Of a stretch of 64,000 nucleotides of DNA, positions 51,401 to 64,000 are shown piece by piece (the stretch's first letter is position 1; every line of letters begins with the position of its first letter). Position numbers and translations under genes: made by a program. This DNA comes from Sphagnum magellanicum. Taxonomy: Eukaryota > Streptophyta > Sphagnopsida > Sphagnales > Sphagnaceae. Where the stretch lies: the NCBI GenBank assembly GCA_021904315.1, contig CM038910.1, forward strand, positions 2,480,001 through 2,544,000. The letters are read 5' to 3'. Under the pieces are notes generated by a model, which did no database searches, was not told where the DNA came from, and saw only the letters and a list, made by a program, of their open reading frames with translations.

Positions 51401-53689
51401 GGTTTTATAGTATAGTTATATATGTGTCAATAGGGTTTGTGTGAATTGGGCTTATTTCATTTAATTTTATGTCATTTAAAACATTATCCGTGTCACTGGA
51501 ATACTAGGCCCTAATCACCAAGCCCATGTGACAAGAAGTTATAATTACTAGGGCATCAAATGTTGGATTCGCCACTAGATCATTCTAATAGGATCACTTG
51601 TATGTCACTTAGTGTCAATTAAACATTACCTTCCATCATGTTTGACTGGCATATCAGAGGTTCACATCCACTATACTAAACCACTTTGGTAAATTGACTC
51701 AAGTATGTCACTTGGATGCCATTCACTATCACTCAAGAATCAAATAATAACACATCAAATGTTTGACTTAATTCACATCCACTAAATTAAACCAACACTC
51801 TAGTAAATCACTCAAGTATGACACTTGATGTCATCCAACCATCACCTTCAAGAATGGGTGATAACTTGCACATTATATGTTCAATTGTGGCATGGATGTG
51901 CCACCACCCATGCTAGTATCATTTATAGAAAAATGTCATTAAGAAAAATCTATTAACATTACATGAAGCTACCAATACACCAATGGTTGAACCATGTCAA
52001 ATTCATACAATGACATATGCAGAATGTACATTACCTTCACTAAGGTCTCAATCTACTAGTCATCAAAGATAGTCACTCACCCTTGATGTCATTAGATCTC
52101 TTACATTGTGTCACAAAACCTTGGATCTTGATGTACTAATAACATACAACACACATACATTCACATTTGGGATGGATGGATTATGTACCTTGTCTTAAAT
52201 GTCACCAAGGGTAGTATGATGGAGCTTTTGTTCATTTTTTCTTTAATGTGTGCTTCTAATGTTGCATGTCAATCTACCATAATAAATGACAATGACATGA
52301 ACAAGTGGTGTTTGGACTTAGTTCATCACTCATACATGTGTCAAACCAAACAATTATGGCATGTTCATTCATATGTCTAGGAGATCACTTTGCTATCATT
52401 CCCACCCTTGAATGACTTCAATTTCACCAAAATATAATCATTAGATGTATGTAACTACATTGCACCCATGTTTCAATCACTTGCAAATCAATTGACTTAT
52501 CCATTGATAGACATGGATTTTTAACCCTTTCAATGCTTTTCACCAACCTAAATTTGATCACTCAACTTAAGGTGACATGACTCACATCACTTAATGTTGG
52601 ATGTCACTTGAACTTGAAAACATAAACCAAGAGCTCTCCATTCAAGTTCAAGGCTTACATTCTACATTATTCCCACCTTGTGCCACTCATTTTTTGTGTT
52701 CACGACTTTGTCATCCAAAAATGTTTCAATCATGCTAGTGTTAATCACCCATTCAACCATCATTTAATTGTCATTCAAATTTCCACCTATGTACAGATGA
52801 TTAAAGGGTGAGATTTGAGTGATTATGTCATTCTAAAATCTAGTGTTGCATATCTAGATGCACATGGATCTAGAATCTCCTTTACCACATGTGAAGGTTT
52901 TTTACACTTGATGCCCTTGTGATGGTTCATGCATGCTTGAATCCTCTTCCTCCAACTCAAGAACTATTAGTTTTAACCCCTTGAATGTCATAAATAAATT
53001 GATGTTTAGTACCTACCCCTTGTATGACAAAAACAAAGGTAGTTATAAATGACAAATTGACCAACACACATTACATTAGCAATCAAAATTGTCACAAAAA
53101 ATGCCTAAGTATGATACTTGGGAAATTAGATTATCTATGATGTAACAAATTGTAAATTCTAATATCCATGTCCAAGTGTGAAATGAAAAATAAACAAGAA
53201 ATCCCAAATTTGTTCAATGTGGGAAAAAACCAGCAAAATCTAAAGTTCAAATGTTTGCATTGACATGTGTCCAACATTTAATTAGTTACATTTCTTGATG
53301 CTTCAACAACACCTTGTAGCAATATATCAAGTAGGTGCATGGAATAGGGTATTGAAGTTTATCTTGATGTTATAAAAATTTATACTTTGTAAAAACCTTG
53401 CCACCATTTGCCACTTTTTGTTGAAGTTTAACATTGTCAATATAGTTTAACAATAGGTCAAAAAATCTAATAACAACATCAAGTCATAATATCCAGTAAT
53501 TAACTAGTTTAGTTGACATAAAATAATAACATTGTGCATCAACAAATTGTTGCCACTATTGAGATGGTGTTACTACTACATCAGGTTACAATAACACCAT
53601 GTAACAACACAAAAGTAGTAACAAGAAAATAATAACAACATAACACAAGAGCACAAGAAGATAATAATAATAATGTATAACAACAATAC

Positions 53690-54355
53690 ATCAACATATG
53701 AACAACAACACTATAATAGCAACAAGGTAGGGTTTTAAAAAGTTTAGTAGTACTGTTATCTTGAGCCGTAATCCATTTTTGGCGGCAAGTTACTTACATG
53801 AACACAAATTTTTTTCCACTTCTTTTCAACTTTCCACTTGATATACTTCCACCCCTACACCAGCTCCCATTTTTTATCCATATCATGTTTCATTTTCAAA
53901 CACCATTAGATCTTTGGACACTATTCTAACATAAGCACACAACAACAAGCAACTTAATTAAACAACCATCTTATCCATTCCCACCAAACACTCATGTACA
54001 TGTAAAAAAATTGGCATTTTGTAGACCACAATCAATAGTCAAGATCAAAATGTATATATTACAAGTTTTCACTCCTTGTCATATTCCTTTAAGCCTTCAA
54101 AATCCTAAAATGGTTTACATCCATCATTTTTCATCACAAGTGTTTGTGGCAAAATCTTCTCCAACAAAATGCACGGGAAAATTCAATTTCAAATTTTAGA
54201 TGAATGTGGCATAAAATGTTTTCATCTACTCCATATTTAATGTTAAAGCCCCAATGATGAGTACACCCATTGATTCATCTCTACAACTTTATGTTTGCAA
54301 GGTTGTTGTGGATGGGGTTTGGTGATGGTCAACCGTTAATCTCCTATGCAATTAG
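53690..54355. other. Unique centre of the palindrome
   Basis: Single-copy spacer between the arms. The longest open frame (54011-54199) has no recognisable motif. I see no transposase. Confidence 0.5.
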
Positions 54356-55155
54356 TTCAAACTAGTTATTATTATTGTTATACTACTACTCTCGTGTTGC
54401 TTTTCATTTGTTGTTTCTTTTATGTTGTTATTTGTTGTTTTGTGGTTATGTTGTTGTACAACATGAAAGTAGTAACACCACATTAGCAAGGACAACAATT
54501 TGTTGATGTGGTGTTATCAGTTTATGTTGTAAGCTAGATGATTGGATACTCATGCATGTTGTTATCAGATTGGTTTGACCTATTAGTAAATTGTATTAAC
54601 AATGTTGGACCCCAACAACATCTAGCAAATGTGGCACACGAAGGAAGAAGTAAATGCTAGCAATGTATTTTACAAGGTATCAAATTCTATGACAATAGGT
54701 TCAGAACTTCTGTACCTTAAACTCCATGCACATGTACCTAGTGTAGGAGCTGCACGATGCTACCAAGGCATGTAGAAAGTATAATTAAATCAAGTGTTAG
54801 GCATTTCTTTAGCATTTAAAGTTTGAACTATAACATTTTAACTTTTTTATTGCTGGTTTTTTCCCATAAATTCAACTGATTTGGGATTTATTGCTTAAGT
54901 TCACACTCGGACATGGCATGATTAGGGTTTATAATTTGTAGCTACATCATACACAATATGATTTTTCAAGTATCATACTTAGGCATTTTGTTGTGATGGT
55001 TTTGATTATTGATGTATTGTGTGTTGGTCCACTTATCACTTATAGTTTTACGTTTGGTTGTGTCATGCAAGTGGGTAGGTACTAAACATCATTCTACTAT
55101 GACATTCGAAGGTTACAATTTGAGGTGGAGGAAGAAGATTCAAACATGCATGAAC

Positions 55156-56523
55156 CATCACTAAGCACCTTGAGTCTAAAGAACCCCCTCATGTAGTAAG
55201 GTAGATCCTAGATCCATGTGCACATATATATGCATGAACACTAGACTTTAGGATCACATAATCATTCAAATATGACCCTTTAGCAACAAATAGAACAATA
55301 TAAAGTATTAAAATTATGTATGTATGTATGTATGCATGTATGTATGGAAGTTCATTATGTATAGGAAATACATATGTATATATATAAAAACTTGGGTAAA
55401 TCTAATTACATAAGATTTAAGGCTTTTAGATCTAGTGATGCAAGCCATTTGATCACCTTCAGTTGAATGATTGAAGTCATGGTGTCAAATGTTGAGTGGG
55501 TTTTAAATGATAGTTGTCTAAGTGATTTTTGAATCATCTCCATAGGTTTAGAAAATGATTGAAACATGAGTGCAGTGTAATGATCTACATTTAATGATTA
55601 TGCTTCTATATATGACATTGAAATCACTTTGAGGTGGGAATGATAGTGAAATGATGTCCTAGTGACATACGAATAAATGTGCATAATTGTTTGGTTGACA
55701 TGGGTATGGGGTACAAACTAAGTCCAAAGACCATTTTTTCTGGCAGATTAATGTGCAACATTAGAAGCACACATTGAAGGACAAAATGGAAAGCTCCATC
55801 ATACTACCATTTGGTAACATATGTGGGACAAGGTACACGATCCATCACTGAGCACCTTGAATCTAAAGAACCCCACATGTGGTAAGGGATATCCTAGATC
55901 CATATCTATATGCAACACATACTTTTATAATGAAATAATCATTTAAATTTGACCCTTAACAACAAGGAGGACAATATAAAATACTACAATAGAAAATACA
56001 TATGTATGGAAGTTCATTATGTATAGGAGATAATATGTATATATCAAAAAACTTGGGTAAATCTAATATGTAAGATTTTGGGCTTTTAGATCTAGTTATG
56101 CGAGCCATTTGATCACCTTTGCTGAATGATTGAAATCATGGTGTCAAATGTTGAATGGTTTCAAAGTGATGGTTGTTTAAGTGATTTTTTAATCATCTCC
56201 ATAGGTTTAGAAAGTGATTGACACATGGGTGCAATGTAATGACATACATTTAATGATTATGCTTTTATATATGACCTTGAAATCACTTCAAGGTGGGAGT
56301 GATAGTGAAATGATGTTTTAATGACATATGAATACATGTGCACATAATTGCTTGGTTGACATGGGTATGGGGGACAAACTAAATCCAAAAACCATTTATT
56401 GTCTTTTTCATTTTCTTATGGCAAATTAATGTGCAACATCATAAGCACACATTGAAGGACAAAATGGAAAGCTCCATCATACTACCATTTGGTAACATAT
56501 GTGGGACAAGGTACATGATCCAT
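55156..56523. repeat. ~687-bp tandem duplication in the right arm
   Basis: Unit 1 is 55156-55842 and unit 2 is 55843 to about 56523. Both start CATCACT.AGCACCTTGA.TC and end ATGGAAAGCTCCATCATACT ... GGGACAAGGTACA.GATC. The left arm seems to have one copy, so duplication followed palindrome formation. An internal (TATG)n tract at 55315-55346 is expanded only in unit 1. Confidence 0.88.
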
Positions 56524-56872
56524 CCCTCCCAAATTCAAACGTTTGTGTGTTGTATGCTGTATGTTAAGATGTATGTCAAGATCCAGAGCTTTATGACACA
56601 ATGGCACGTAGGATCAAATCTAATCCAAGATCAAGGGTAAGTGACTGTCTAAATGATGACTATGGCAAATTAAAACCTTAATGAAGGTAGTGTATGTTTT
56701 ACATATGTGGTTGTGTGAACTTGACATTGTTTAGTGATTAGTGTATTGGCTTCTTAATGTTAATCAAGTGAATTTACCTAATGATAGTTGTATGCAAATG
56801 ATACAAGCATAAGTATTGGCACATTCATGACATGTGTAGTGAAAGTGACTATATAATGTGCAAGTCACCCAT

Positions 56873-57690
56873 TCTTGAAATTGATAGTTGGATGGCACCT
56901 AAGTGACTTACATAAGTAATTGATAGTTGGTATACCAAAGTTATCTAGTAGTTGATTTGAACATATGATATACATTGTGTTGGTATTAGATTTTTGAGAG
57001 TGATGTTGAATGGCATCCAAGTGTTACAAGTGAAATCATTTTAAAGTAGTCTACTAATGAATGTGAATGTCTAATGTACTACCAATAAGATATTAAGGAA
57101 AGTGATGGCTAAGTGACACTAAGTGGGCATACAAATGATCTTATTAGAGTGGTTTAGTAGTGAGTGTGAACATTTGATGTGCTAACAATAACTTCTTGAA
57201 AATGATGGTCAATGACACCCAACTGACATGTACATGTGATCAATTATTAAAATGGTCTAGTAGTGAATGTGAACTTATGATGTGTTGATAAGGCAAGCTT
57301 GACAATGGATGAGTGACACCCAAATGACACCTAAATGATTTTACCATAGTGGTTTAATAATGGATTCAAAATTTGATGTGTTAATGTTAAATTTTTTGAA
57401 AATGATGTTGAGTGACACCCAAGTGATATGTATAAGTGATTTCATTACTATAGTGGTATAATACTCTAATGGATGTGGACTTATGATGTGCTACTAAGGC
57501 ACATTTGAGAATGATGGATGATTGACACCTAAGTGACATTCAAGTGACATCCAAATGCTTTACCATAGTTATTTAATATAAATGTGAACATCTAATGTGT
57601 TAGTGGTTAGATTCTTGAAAACGATGGTTATGTTGTGACACCCAATTAACACCCAAGTCACATACAAGTAACTTCAATAAAATGATTGAA
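56873..57690. repeat. ~100-bp satellite-like array, about eight units
   Basis: Units begin near 56873, 56993, 57094, 57195, 57298, 57394, 57504 and 57613 with TTGA(A/G)AATGATGG and continue TGACACCCAAGTGACAT, a TAGT.GT.TA.TAATG stretch and GATGTG(T/C)TA. They are strongly diverged from one another. Related inverted units appear in the left arm at about 51580-51900. Confidence 0.75.
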
Positions 57691-58239
57691 TGGACACAAG
57701 TATGGGTGATAAATGAATGATTGCTAAAGATGTAGATGACCTAAGGTTTGAAGGAATTTGATTTTGATGGCTATGTTGTATAGTGGAGCTTATTTGCATG
57801 GGGGATTCTAATACCTTTTGGGCACCCCTAAGTAGGGTGTTGTCTAAAATGTGGGGCAACTATTTAGTTGCCTCATTGTAGTATGTTGCAAATTGGTGTG
57901 TGAAGTAGGAAACACATTACGAAAAATAGGGTGGAAAGTTCCATCATTACAAATAACAAATGGAAGAACAACTTGGATTTGGCAAAGATGGAGAGTTTGG
58001 CATTTTGCACGAAGGATATCGAAGAGTTGTTGTTGGACAAAGGATATTGTAGTGGATTAGTGCTGGAGCATCCCTTGGGTTGACAAATGAATTAGAGGAA
58101 GATCAATTTTGTACCATCATCTTCTACTAAAGATGTGGCATATATGAGGTAATGATTTGAATCTCAACACACATTATAAGCTTTTTAACTTATTTATGTA
58201 GGCTTTAGTGATGTGAGAGGAGTGATATAATGATTGTTG

Positions 58240-58870
58240 ATTTAGTAGATTGTCACCTTAGTGAAGGCAATGTATCATGTATTCAAACCACCTAATTATG
58301 TGAGTGACCACATTTGAATGAGAAAAATAAGTGACATGTGCCAATTAAATGATTAATCTTACTCATGTTTGGATGTATGTATGGGGCATGTAGGGGGAGA
58401 TGAGTTGAGTTTTAATGAAGTTAGGTTTTATGACTTAGTGATACACATGCCAAGTAGCAACATGATCAAATCAATGACATAATGTTTGGTGACTAAGGCA
58501 AATTGTCACATTAGTGAGGGTAGTGTATGGACCACTTTGTTATGTTAGTGACCATGCTTGAGTGAAAAACAATAAAGTGACATGTGCCAAAATGACCGAT
58601 GTACTTACTTGTGGACATGTGGACATGTGCATGTATGGGGTAGTGACTTGAATCCTAATGAATAATCTTTGTGATTCAGTGACATGTAGGATTTAATAAC
58701 ATGATATGAACAACATTATAGTGTTTGGTGACTAGGGTAATTGTCACCTAACAAAGTTAATGTATGGACTGCCTAACTATGTGAATGACCAAAATTGTTC
58801 ATGGGAAAAAATAGTGACATGTGCTGCAATGACACAACTTGTAGGGATTCAATCTTTGTGAATTCCAATG
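58240..58870. repeat. ~240-bp repeats, three units
   Basis: ATTGTCAC.TTAGTGA.GG.A.TGTAT recurs at about 58256, 58500 and 58738, each followed by TATGT(T/G)A(G/A)TGACCA and AAGTGACATGTGCCA-type blocks. An inverted relative lies at 49548-49660, which places it outside the main palindrome but inside the outer ends. Confidence 0.7.
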
Positions 58871-59365
58871 TGACAAGTGATTATGATTAGACACAAAAAA
58901 TGGCAATTGGAAGATTTGGATTAAGGTGAACTCCTATATAAATGACCTCTAAGGCATTAATAGATGTAATGACATGGAGTATGGCTATCAATCCCACCAC
59001 CTAGTAGTGAAGGTAGCCATTGGTATTGCACCTTACAATGATGAATGTTAATGGAAACTAATATTTAGAAATAAAGTGTGAAAGTAATATGTTAATCTAT
59101 CAAATTGGGAAAACTGAACTAGTAGATATTTTGATTAGTCATGTGTGTAATATGGTGTGTGCATGCACACATTGGAATTCTCTAGAATCACTAACATAGG
59201 TAGTCATTAGAAAATCACTATGGATTCACATGAAGATCAATGTGCAATTATTATAGAATATAATTTGATACAATCACTAGAAAATCAATATATGCCCATT
59301 ACAACAATAGATTGAGTAGTCATAAGAAGATCATTATGTAATCACCAAAACATCGATATGTATCT

Positions 59366-59596
59366 CACTTAAGGATCACAGGGGATAATCCACTCGCCCT
59401 TGTCTTGGGTAGTTCATGCCATTATAATAGACTAATCCACTAGGATTCCATTGGTCGTTGCCACGCGACCCCGTTCATTGGCCAATTCCACTAAGTTGGG
59501 CAAAATGTCACTATAATGTCATTATAGTGGAATTGGTCCAATCCACTATAAAATGAGTGGAATGCGTAGTGGCTGGGATTGCATCTCCTAGTAGTG
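59366..59596. mobile_element. CACTA-type end or ~231-bp MITE
   Basis: The right end (reverse complement) starts CACTACTAGGAGATGC and continues GCCACTACGCATTCCACTCA. A possible left end CACTTAAGGATCAC lies at 59366. Between are TTCCACTA and TAGTGGAATTGG motifs in both orientations. It may be a free-standing MITE or the right terminus of a larger element beginning at 48846; the flanking TCA matches that left flank. Confidence 0.5.
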
Positions 59597-60660
59597 TCAT
59601 ATGATGCCATGTGTTTGATGATGGATGACGATAATTTAGCCATGTGGCAATTTTACACATATTTTTCCTATTTACCTACCTAAGTGAAATAATAGGTTGG
59701 AAGGTAATAGGTACCTATTTCACCTAATAACTTAGCCTATTTGACCTATAAGGGCTAATTTAACCTATTTAAATTATTGTAACTTAATTATTTAACCTAG
59801 CTTATCATAGTCCATGGGATGCAAATATATATAAGTAGTTGAACCCTTCACCTCCATAAAGATTAATCAATTTTTAACCATTGAACCACATTTTTATAAG
59901 GTGATAATTTTTTTCAACTTATATATTTCATATCTTGTTGTACACTATTTACATACATAGTTAGGAAAGTAGGTAACATATGTAGATAGGTAATATGCAT
60001 GTAGGGTGTAGATAGTAGGTAAGGAAATAGATGGCCAACACCTACCTACCAAACTTCAACCTAACACATTATGAATAATCATGTCCGTGGAAACTATATT
60101 GCCTTACAACTACAAATCCAAAAATAATAATATACAATTTTATTATAATTATCCCATTAAAATACAAGAAATGAATAAATAAAATACTATGTAAAAAAAT
60201 CAAGAAGCTTTATTATAGTTGTAAGTTAGTTGCAAAACATACATCTATACAATAAAATGTCCACATTGTAGATATGATTATATTCAAAATAACTTGAAAT
60301 TATGTGACAAATTTTTAAAAAAAATGTTGGGAATGTTTCCTAAGTATTTTGACCACTAATCCCAATTCCTTTTTAAACCCATTTTCCTAGACTACTTAGA
60401 CCTTTATTTTGAAATCTAGTGAGATCTATGCATCAACAAATCAAATTACTGAACCAACCACTGGATTTGAATTTACCCATTCAAATCATGTCAAACCATA
60501 CATGTGTTGTTGAGGGGTGGATTTGAAGTTCCCTATCCAAAAAAAAAGACTTAGAAACATGAGACTTTTTGCATACACTTTAATATGAAGCTCAACATGA
60601 TTAATTCATAAGACAAAAAATTGACCAAAGAGTGATTCATCAAGTTACCTAACACACATG
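59597..60660. other. TACC/TAGG-rich, AT-rich DNA
   Basis: 59660-60060 holds diverged TACCTA and TAGGTA tracts on both strands. No gene. Confidence 0.5.
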
Positions 60661-61220
60661 GTTAGCATTAGCCTTCTAGCGTAACCCGGATTAGATTCAC
60701 TAATTATCCTAGACTTGTTAAACGACTAGGACTTAATATGTGCAAGCTCCTCCAAGCCCATGCGGGGCTACTCCACAAAATGCCCATGGCATTCGATCTT
60801 TTAGGGTGACTCTTAAAATACTTTGGGGTGATTCTTTTGGGAGAGGGATTCTAGGACAACTCCAAGAGCCACCTTGAGAAAACACCGAGTGTTGAACCCA
60901 CTTGAGGGTTATTGGGGTGACTCTAAGAGGTGCCCAATGAGACAACCCTCTGCCCTCCTACTTGCACCAACTGCATGTTGATACCCAACCTTATGTTGGC
61001 ACACCCAAGGGTGAGTCTTGTTCGCCCTTGGGTCCAAACTCCACTGCCCGATTTGCTCACACAGACTGGGGAGTTGAACCCTAGTCTACCATTTTGGTTC
61101 CAAGTCTTCCCATGTTGCCATGGTGCCCCATCACGGAGGTCCCGATATGAGGCCCACTTTGCATGAATGCCTTGCATGAAGGGGCATGTCATGCATCATG
61201 TAGTCAACACCCCCACAATT
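60660..61220. repeat. GC-richer repeat-like block
   Basis: This block is much richer in GC than its surroundings. It has short inverted and direct motifs (GGGGTGACTCT, CCAAGGGTGAG, TTGTTCGCCCTTGGGT) and overlapping open frames on both strands that lack known motifs. It reads like an LTR or other retroelement remnant, but no ends were found. Confidence 0.3.
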
Positions 61221-63540
61221 TATCTCTTGAGGTTTGCCCAAAATTCAAATGTGACAATTTATAAAGATGGACAAAATGAAAAGTTCACCATCATTCTACT
61301 TTTACTATGTCCAATGCTCCATTTCTTTTGGGTGTGATGGGCCAATCAAAGTGACTCCTTATAATAATTTGTATTAAAAAAAAACTTTGGGTGCACCCTT
61401 CCCCCAACCAATCAATATAACTAACAATAGAGTACTATCACCAAAAGAGGGGGCACACCCAAGTATTCTTATGTTTTGACATCAAAGGAAAGTTTCAGCA
61501 TTAAATATTCAATACATCAACAATATAAGATGAGAGCACACATCTTGACAAAACTTAGATCCATTAACAACACAGGAACAAGACCTTAATCTATAGACCT
61601 TCGATGGATCAGCTCACTCCGGATCTTCTTTCTATGTGGGTTATCATGACCTATGGGTTGTGGGAAATCCAACAAAGAAAATCCATGCATAGCTAACACC
61701 CAAACCTTATGGAAAACCAAATATTGCAAATAAAGTAATTTAGTTGATGCTACCTTCATTCCCTTAGCAATTTCCCATTGCAACTGAATCTGCTCATACC
61801 TCCCAAACATAAAGGCGTTAGATTGTCTACAAATCCCAACAAAATTTCCAAATACATTAGACTTGAGCAGTATGCCACACAATAGGCCAACCCACTAACC
61901 CCCTTGAGCCTTTCATCATTTCCATCTTAAGTTTTTATTCACTCATTGACACACAATGTTCTACCTACTAACTTTAACGCCACAAATTCTATGAAGCTAA
62001 AAGGCAAAACATCCACATAATTGAGCTTGGGCATTCCTCCCAAAATTCACAATAGTCAAATCAAAAACATAAAATCCCAGAATACAAGTTTGAATTTAAA
62101 AGTACTTAGCTTTCTCCACTTGTAAGTATTTATCTCCATCCACCACCAAGCACATTGTTGACCTCTTTGCTTCATCCTCATCTTCACAATAAAAGAGAAT
62201 CCTGAAAACAGAGCTCCATTGCCAATTCATGAGCAGGGTGTTGACATTCCATGAAAAACACAAACCAAAACTCATAAGCTGCAAACAACAAAAACACCAT
62301 AAAAAAAAAAAAACATAAACAATTAGAAAGTGGTTCCTTTACCTCCCATGACACCAACTATCTCTTCTTTTGGCACTTTTTACCAATCACATTCGATGAA
62401 ATAAATCATCCATCAATTTAGGGTTTCGTCAAATCAAGGCTGAGTCACACAAATTAGTTTGTTGACACAGGTCTAGGTCATAATACTACCATTAAGAGGA
62501 ACCCAAGCCAATGTGTAACTGTTGAAACTCATAGTGAGTTCATAAACAAGTTTTAAGAATTAGCCATTTGCTACCTTACCCTATGATCCCCCACTACCTT
62601 CATAGGTTTATTGGTGCACTTGTGAGTGTGGCTTGATGAACTAGGTAGAGCTTTTATGCAAATAATGTTTTATTCAAACCCTTGCTCAAATCCACATGCC
62701 AATAATGCTTGGGCAAGCCATGATCTTAGAGCTCTCAAAAAACATTGTGCAACCATTGCTTTTGCAAAAGATTTAAAATTTCCCTTGCCCTTTGGATTTG
62801 GCTTAATGGGCAATTAGGGGTTAGGAATTGCATACATGAAGCACAAGAGCAATTTTAGTCTACGTACATAATATAAAATGTTCAGATTTTTTAATGAACA
62901 TATTGTAGGTAATTAGAAAATTACAAAACAATGTGGCCAATGGAAAGGCAAGGAGTAGGAGTAGTATGAAGCATATGAAACATATTATCGAAATGAAAAG
63001 AAAAGAAGTTCAATTGTGATGTGTGGGGAGGTGAAGTAACGGAGTCACATTGAACAAGAGTGAGACATAAGTTAGAAGGAGATAAAGAGATCTGAAACAA
63101 AAGAAAAGGAGACAATAGGTGAAGGAAAGAGCAAAGGTAAACAACATAACAAGTGACAACCCCCACTTGATGATCCTCAACTTGTCATACAAGAGCAAAA
63201 TAATTGAGGGCATTTGAACACCTAGAATGGGTCATTTGGGCTTCAACACATGTTGATGACCACATACTGACATGTCAAAGTTGATTGAAGTTTGAACCCT
63301 TCAAGGAAGGTTTTATGTTTGATTGTTAACAATAATATTTTAAAATTGATACAAGGAAAAAATGTAAGAGGGGATAGGCTATTATGGTTGGGGATATTGG
63401 GACAATAACATGCTTTAAAAATAGTGCACAAAAGTAAATGGCCACATGAACTTTTATGTATGTTTGGTGAGATGGGCCACCTTGGACCATAAATTCAAAT
63501 CAGGTCTTTCCACTTGTTGATTGATGTATTCATTTGCATT
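61221..63540. other. Intergenic DNA, nothing recognised
   Basis: Open frames are short, overlap on both strands and carry no motif I recognise. Confidence 0.45.
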
Positions 63541-63639
63541 TTAGGTTTGCTAACCATGGGTTACCAATCGTCTAAAGTCTAAACCATGGTTCAAAAAATC
63601 AAAGAACCAATGGTATATATAACCATGTTCTGATATATA

Positions 63640-63925
63640 ACCGTGGTTCTCCAATGCTTTAAAAAATGGGAATTGTCTCAGTTCCAGTTCCAAACTTGTA
63701 TTCAACTAGATTTTGGTCTTATGTCTGATTCTTCAAAAAAAACAAAACAAAAACAATTGGGTTCTGGTTCCAATTTCAGTTCTGAATATCAGTCCTGGAA
63801 ACAAACAAAATCAGTCCTTGTTCCAATCCAGTTCTTACCAATTGTGCACGGAACCATTAGTTAACTGGAACCAGAACTGCCAACTAACCTTCAATTCTAG
63901 TCTCTATAACTAAAAACCCTGCAAA
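63640..63925. mobile_element. Possible hAT-like terminus (GGTTCC-rich)
   Basis: TTCCAGTTC, GGTTCTGGTTCC and GGAACCAGAAC motifs cluster in both orientations and the block ends AAAAACCCTG (CAGGGTTTTT in reverse), the kind of terminus and subterminal repeat seen in hAT elements. The opposite end and any 8-bp duplication were not found. Confidence 0.3.
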
Positions 63926-64000
63926 AACTTTATTTACAAACACATTTCTGATTTGAAAAATGTACAAAGTATTAGAAATAAGAGAGAAATTAAAGGACAT

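Larger units (their letters stand above)
48846..51415. mobile_element. CACTA-like non-autonomous element (or left end of a larger one)
   Basis: The left end is CACTACTAGAAAACCAGGTC; about 55 bp of it recur inverted at 51361-51415 (AAAACCAGGTCATG, CCACTACATA, CAAATCCAGTTTTAG). Subterminal repeat arrays sit at both ends, a hallmark of En/Spm (CACTA) elements. The interior holds GTCATTAAGG.YTATGTCACT repeats and two AAAGTTATG-family units, with no transposase. Flanks TCA and TTA do not match exactly. The right part of the window has an alternative partner end at 59596. Confidence 0.6.
51600..57300. repeat. Large imperfect palindrome centred near 54.0 kb
   Basis: The left arm (about 51600-53680) matches the right arm (about 54360-57300) in reverse complement through many landmarks. 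Examples: GTACCTTGTC...TATGATGGAGCTTT at 52188-52228 against 56470-56513; ATGCATGCTTGAATCCTCTT at 52930 against 55130-55165; GCCTAAGTATGATACTTG at 53103 against 54970-54990; ACAACATAACACAAGAG and AACAAATTGTTG near 53545-53655 against 54390-54510. Divergence looks moderate. The central ~680 bp is unique. Confidence 0.8.

Noticed and set aside
53500-54550. Long terminal repeats of a retrotransposon around the palindrome centre
   Set aside because: The arms are inverted, not direct, and no primer-binding site, polypurine tract or pol domain is visible.

Overview
This window is nuclear DNA from a land plant. It carries two intron-rich, plant-type nuclear genes and, further on, a cluster of decayed mitochondrial and chloroplast fragments. 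Several fragments belong to group II intron maturase ORFs, and the mitochondrial ones read like bryophyte or other early-diverging land plant sequence. I therefore lean towards a bryophyte-like genome, but the species is inference only.

Layout: (1) 1-4 kb is intergenic with small duplications and hairpins. (2) 4.3-9.3 kb, plus strand: a complete 9-exon gene for a PDCD2/TSR4-family protein (425 aa), a ribosome-assembly factor. (3) 10.4-16.4 kb, minus strand: a complete 18-exon urease gene (837 aa, gamma-beta-alpha fused) with every nickel ligand and catalytic residue I could check intact. The two genes converge, with stop codons about 1.1 kb apart. (4) 16.4-22.2 kb: urease upstream region, then non-coding DNA with microsatellites and a three-copy dispersed repeat.

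(5) 22.2-37.3 kb: an organelle graveyard. Recognisable pieces are mitochondrial rrn18, nad1, atp1, rrn26, atp8, trnG, a trnR-like remnant, nad4, nad5 and cob; chloroplast trnC, rpoB, two pieces of atpA and probably trnD; and several group II intron pieces. They occur in both orientations, out of organellar order, separated by AT-rich DNA, and most coding pieces carry stops or frameshifts. A GC-rich, hairpin-rich island (23.4-24.3 kb) sits inside. (6) 37.3-48.8 kb: repeats, including a Ty3/gypsy-like gag remnant split by a fold-back MITE, a short CACTA-type MITE, and long tracts of diverged TACC/TAGG and TTGCAAC-rich repeats.

(7) 48.8-59.6 kb: a large inverted-repeat structure bounded by CACTA-like ends with a matching 3-bp flank. 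It contains subterminal repeat arrays, a 687-bp tandem duplication and a ~100-bp satellite-like array. (8) 59.6-64 kb: more TACC repeats, a GC-richer repeat-like block and non-coding DNA. Only the two genes in 4-16.4 kb look functional; I found no convincing gene after 16.4 kb.
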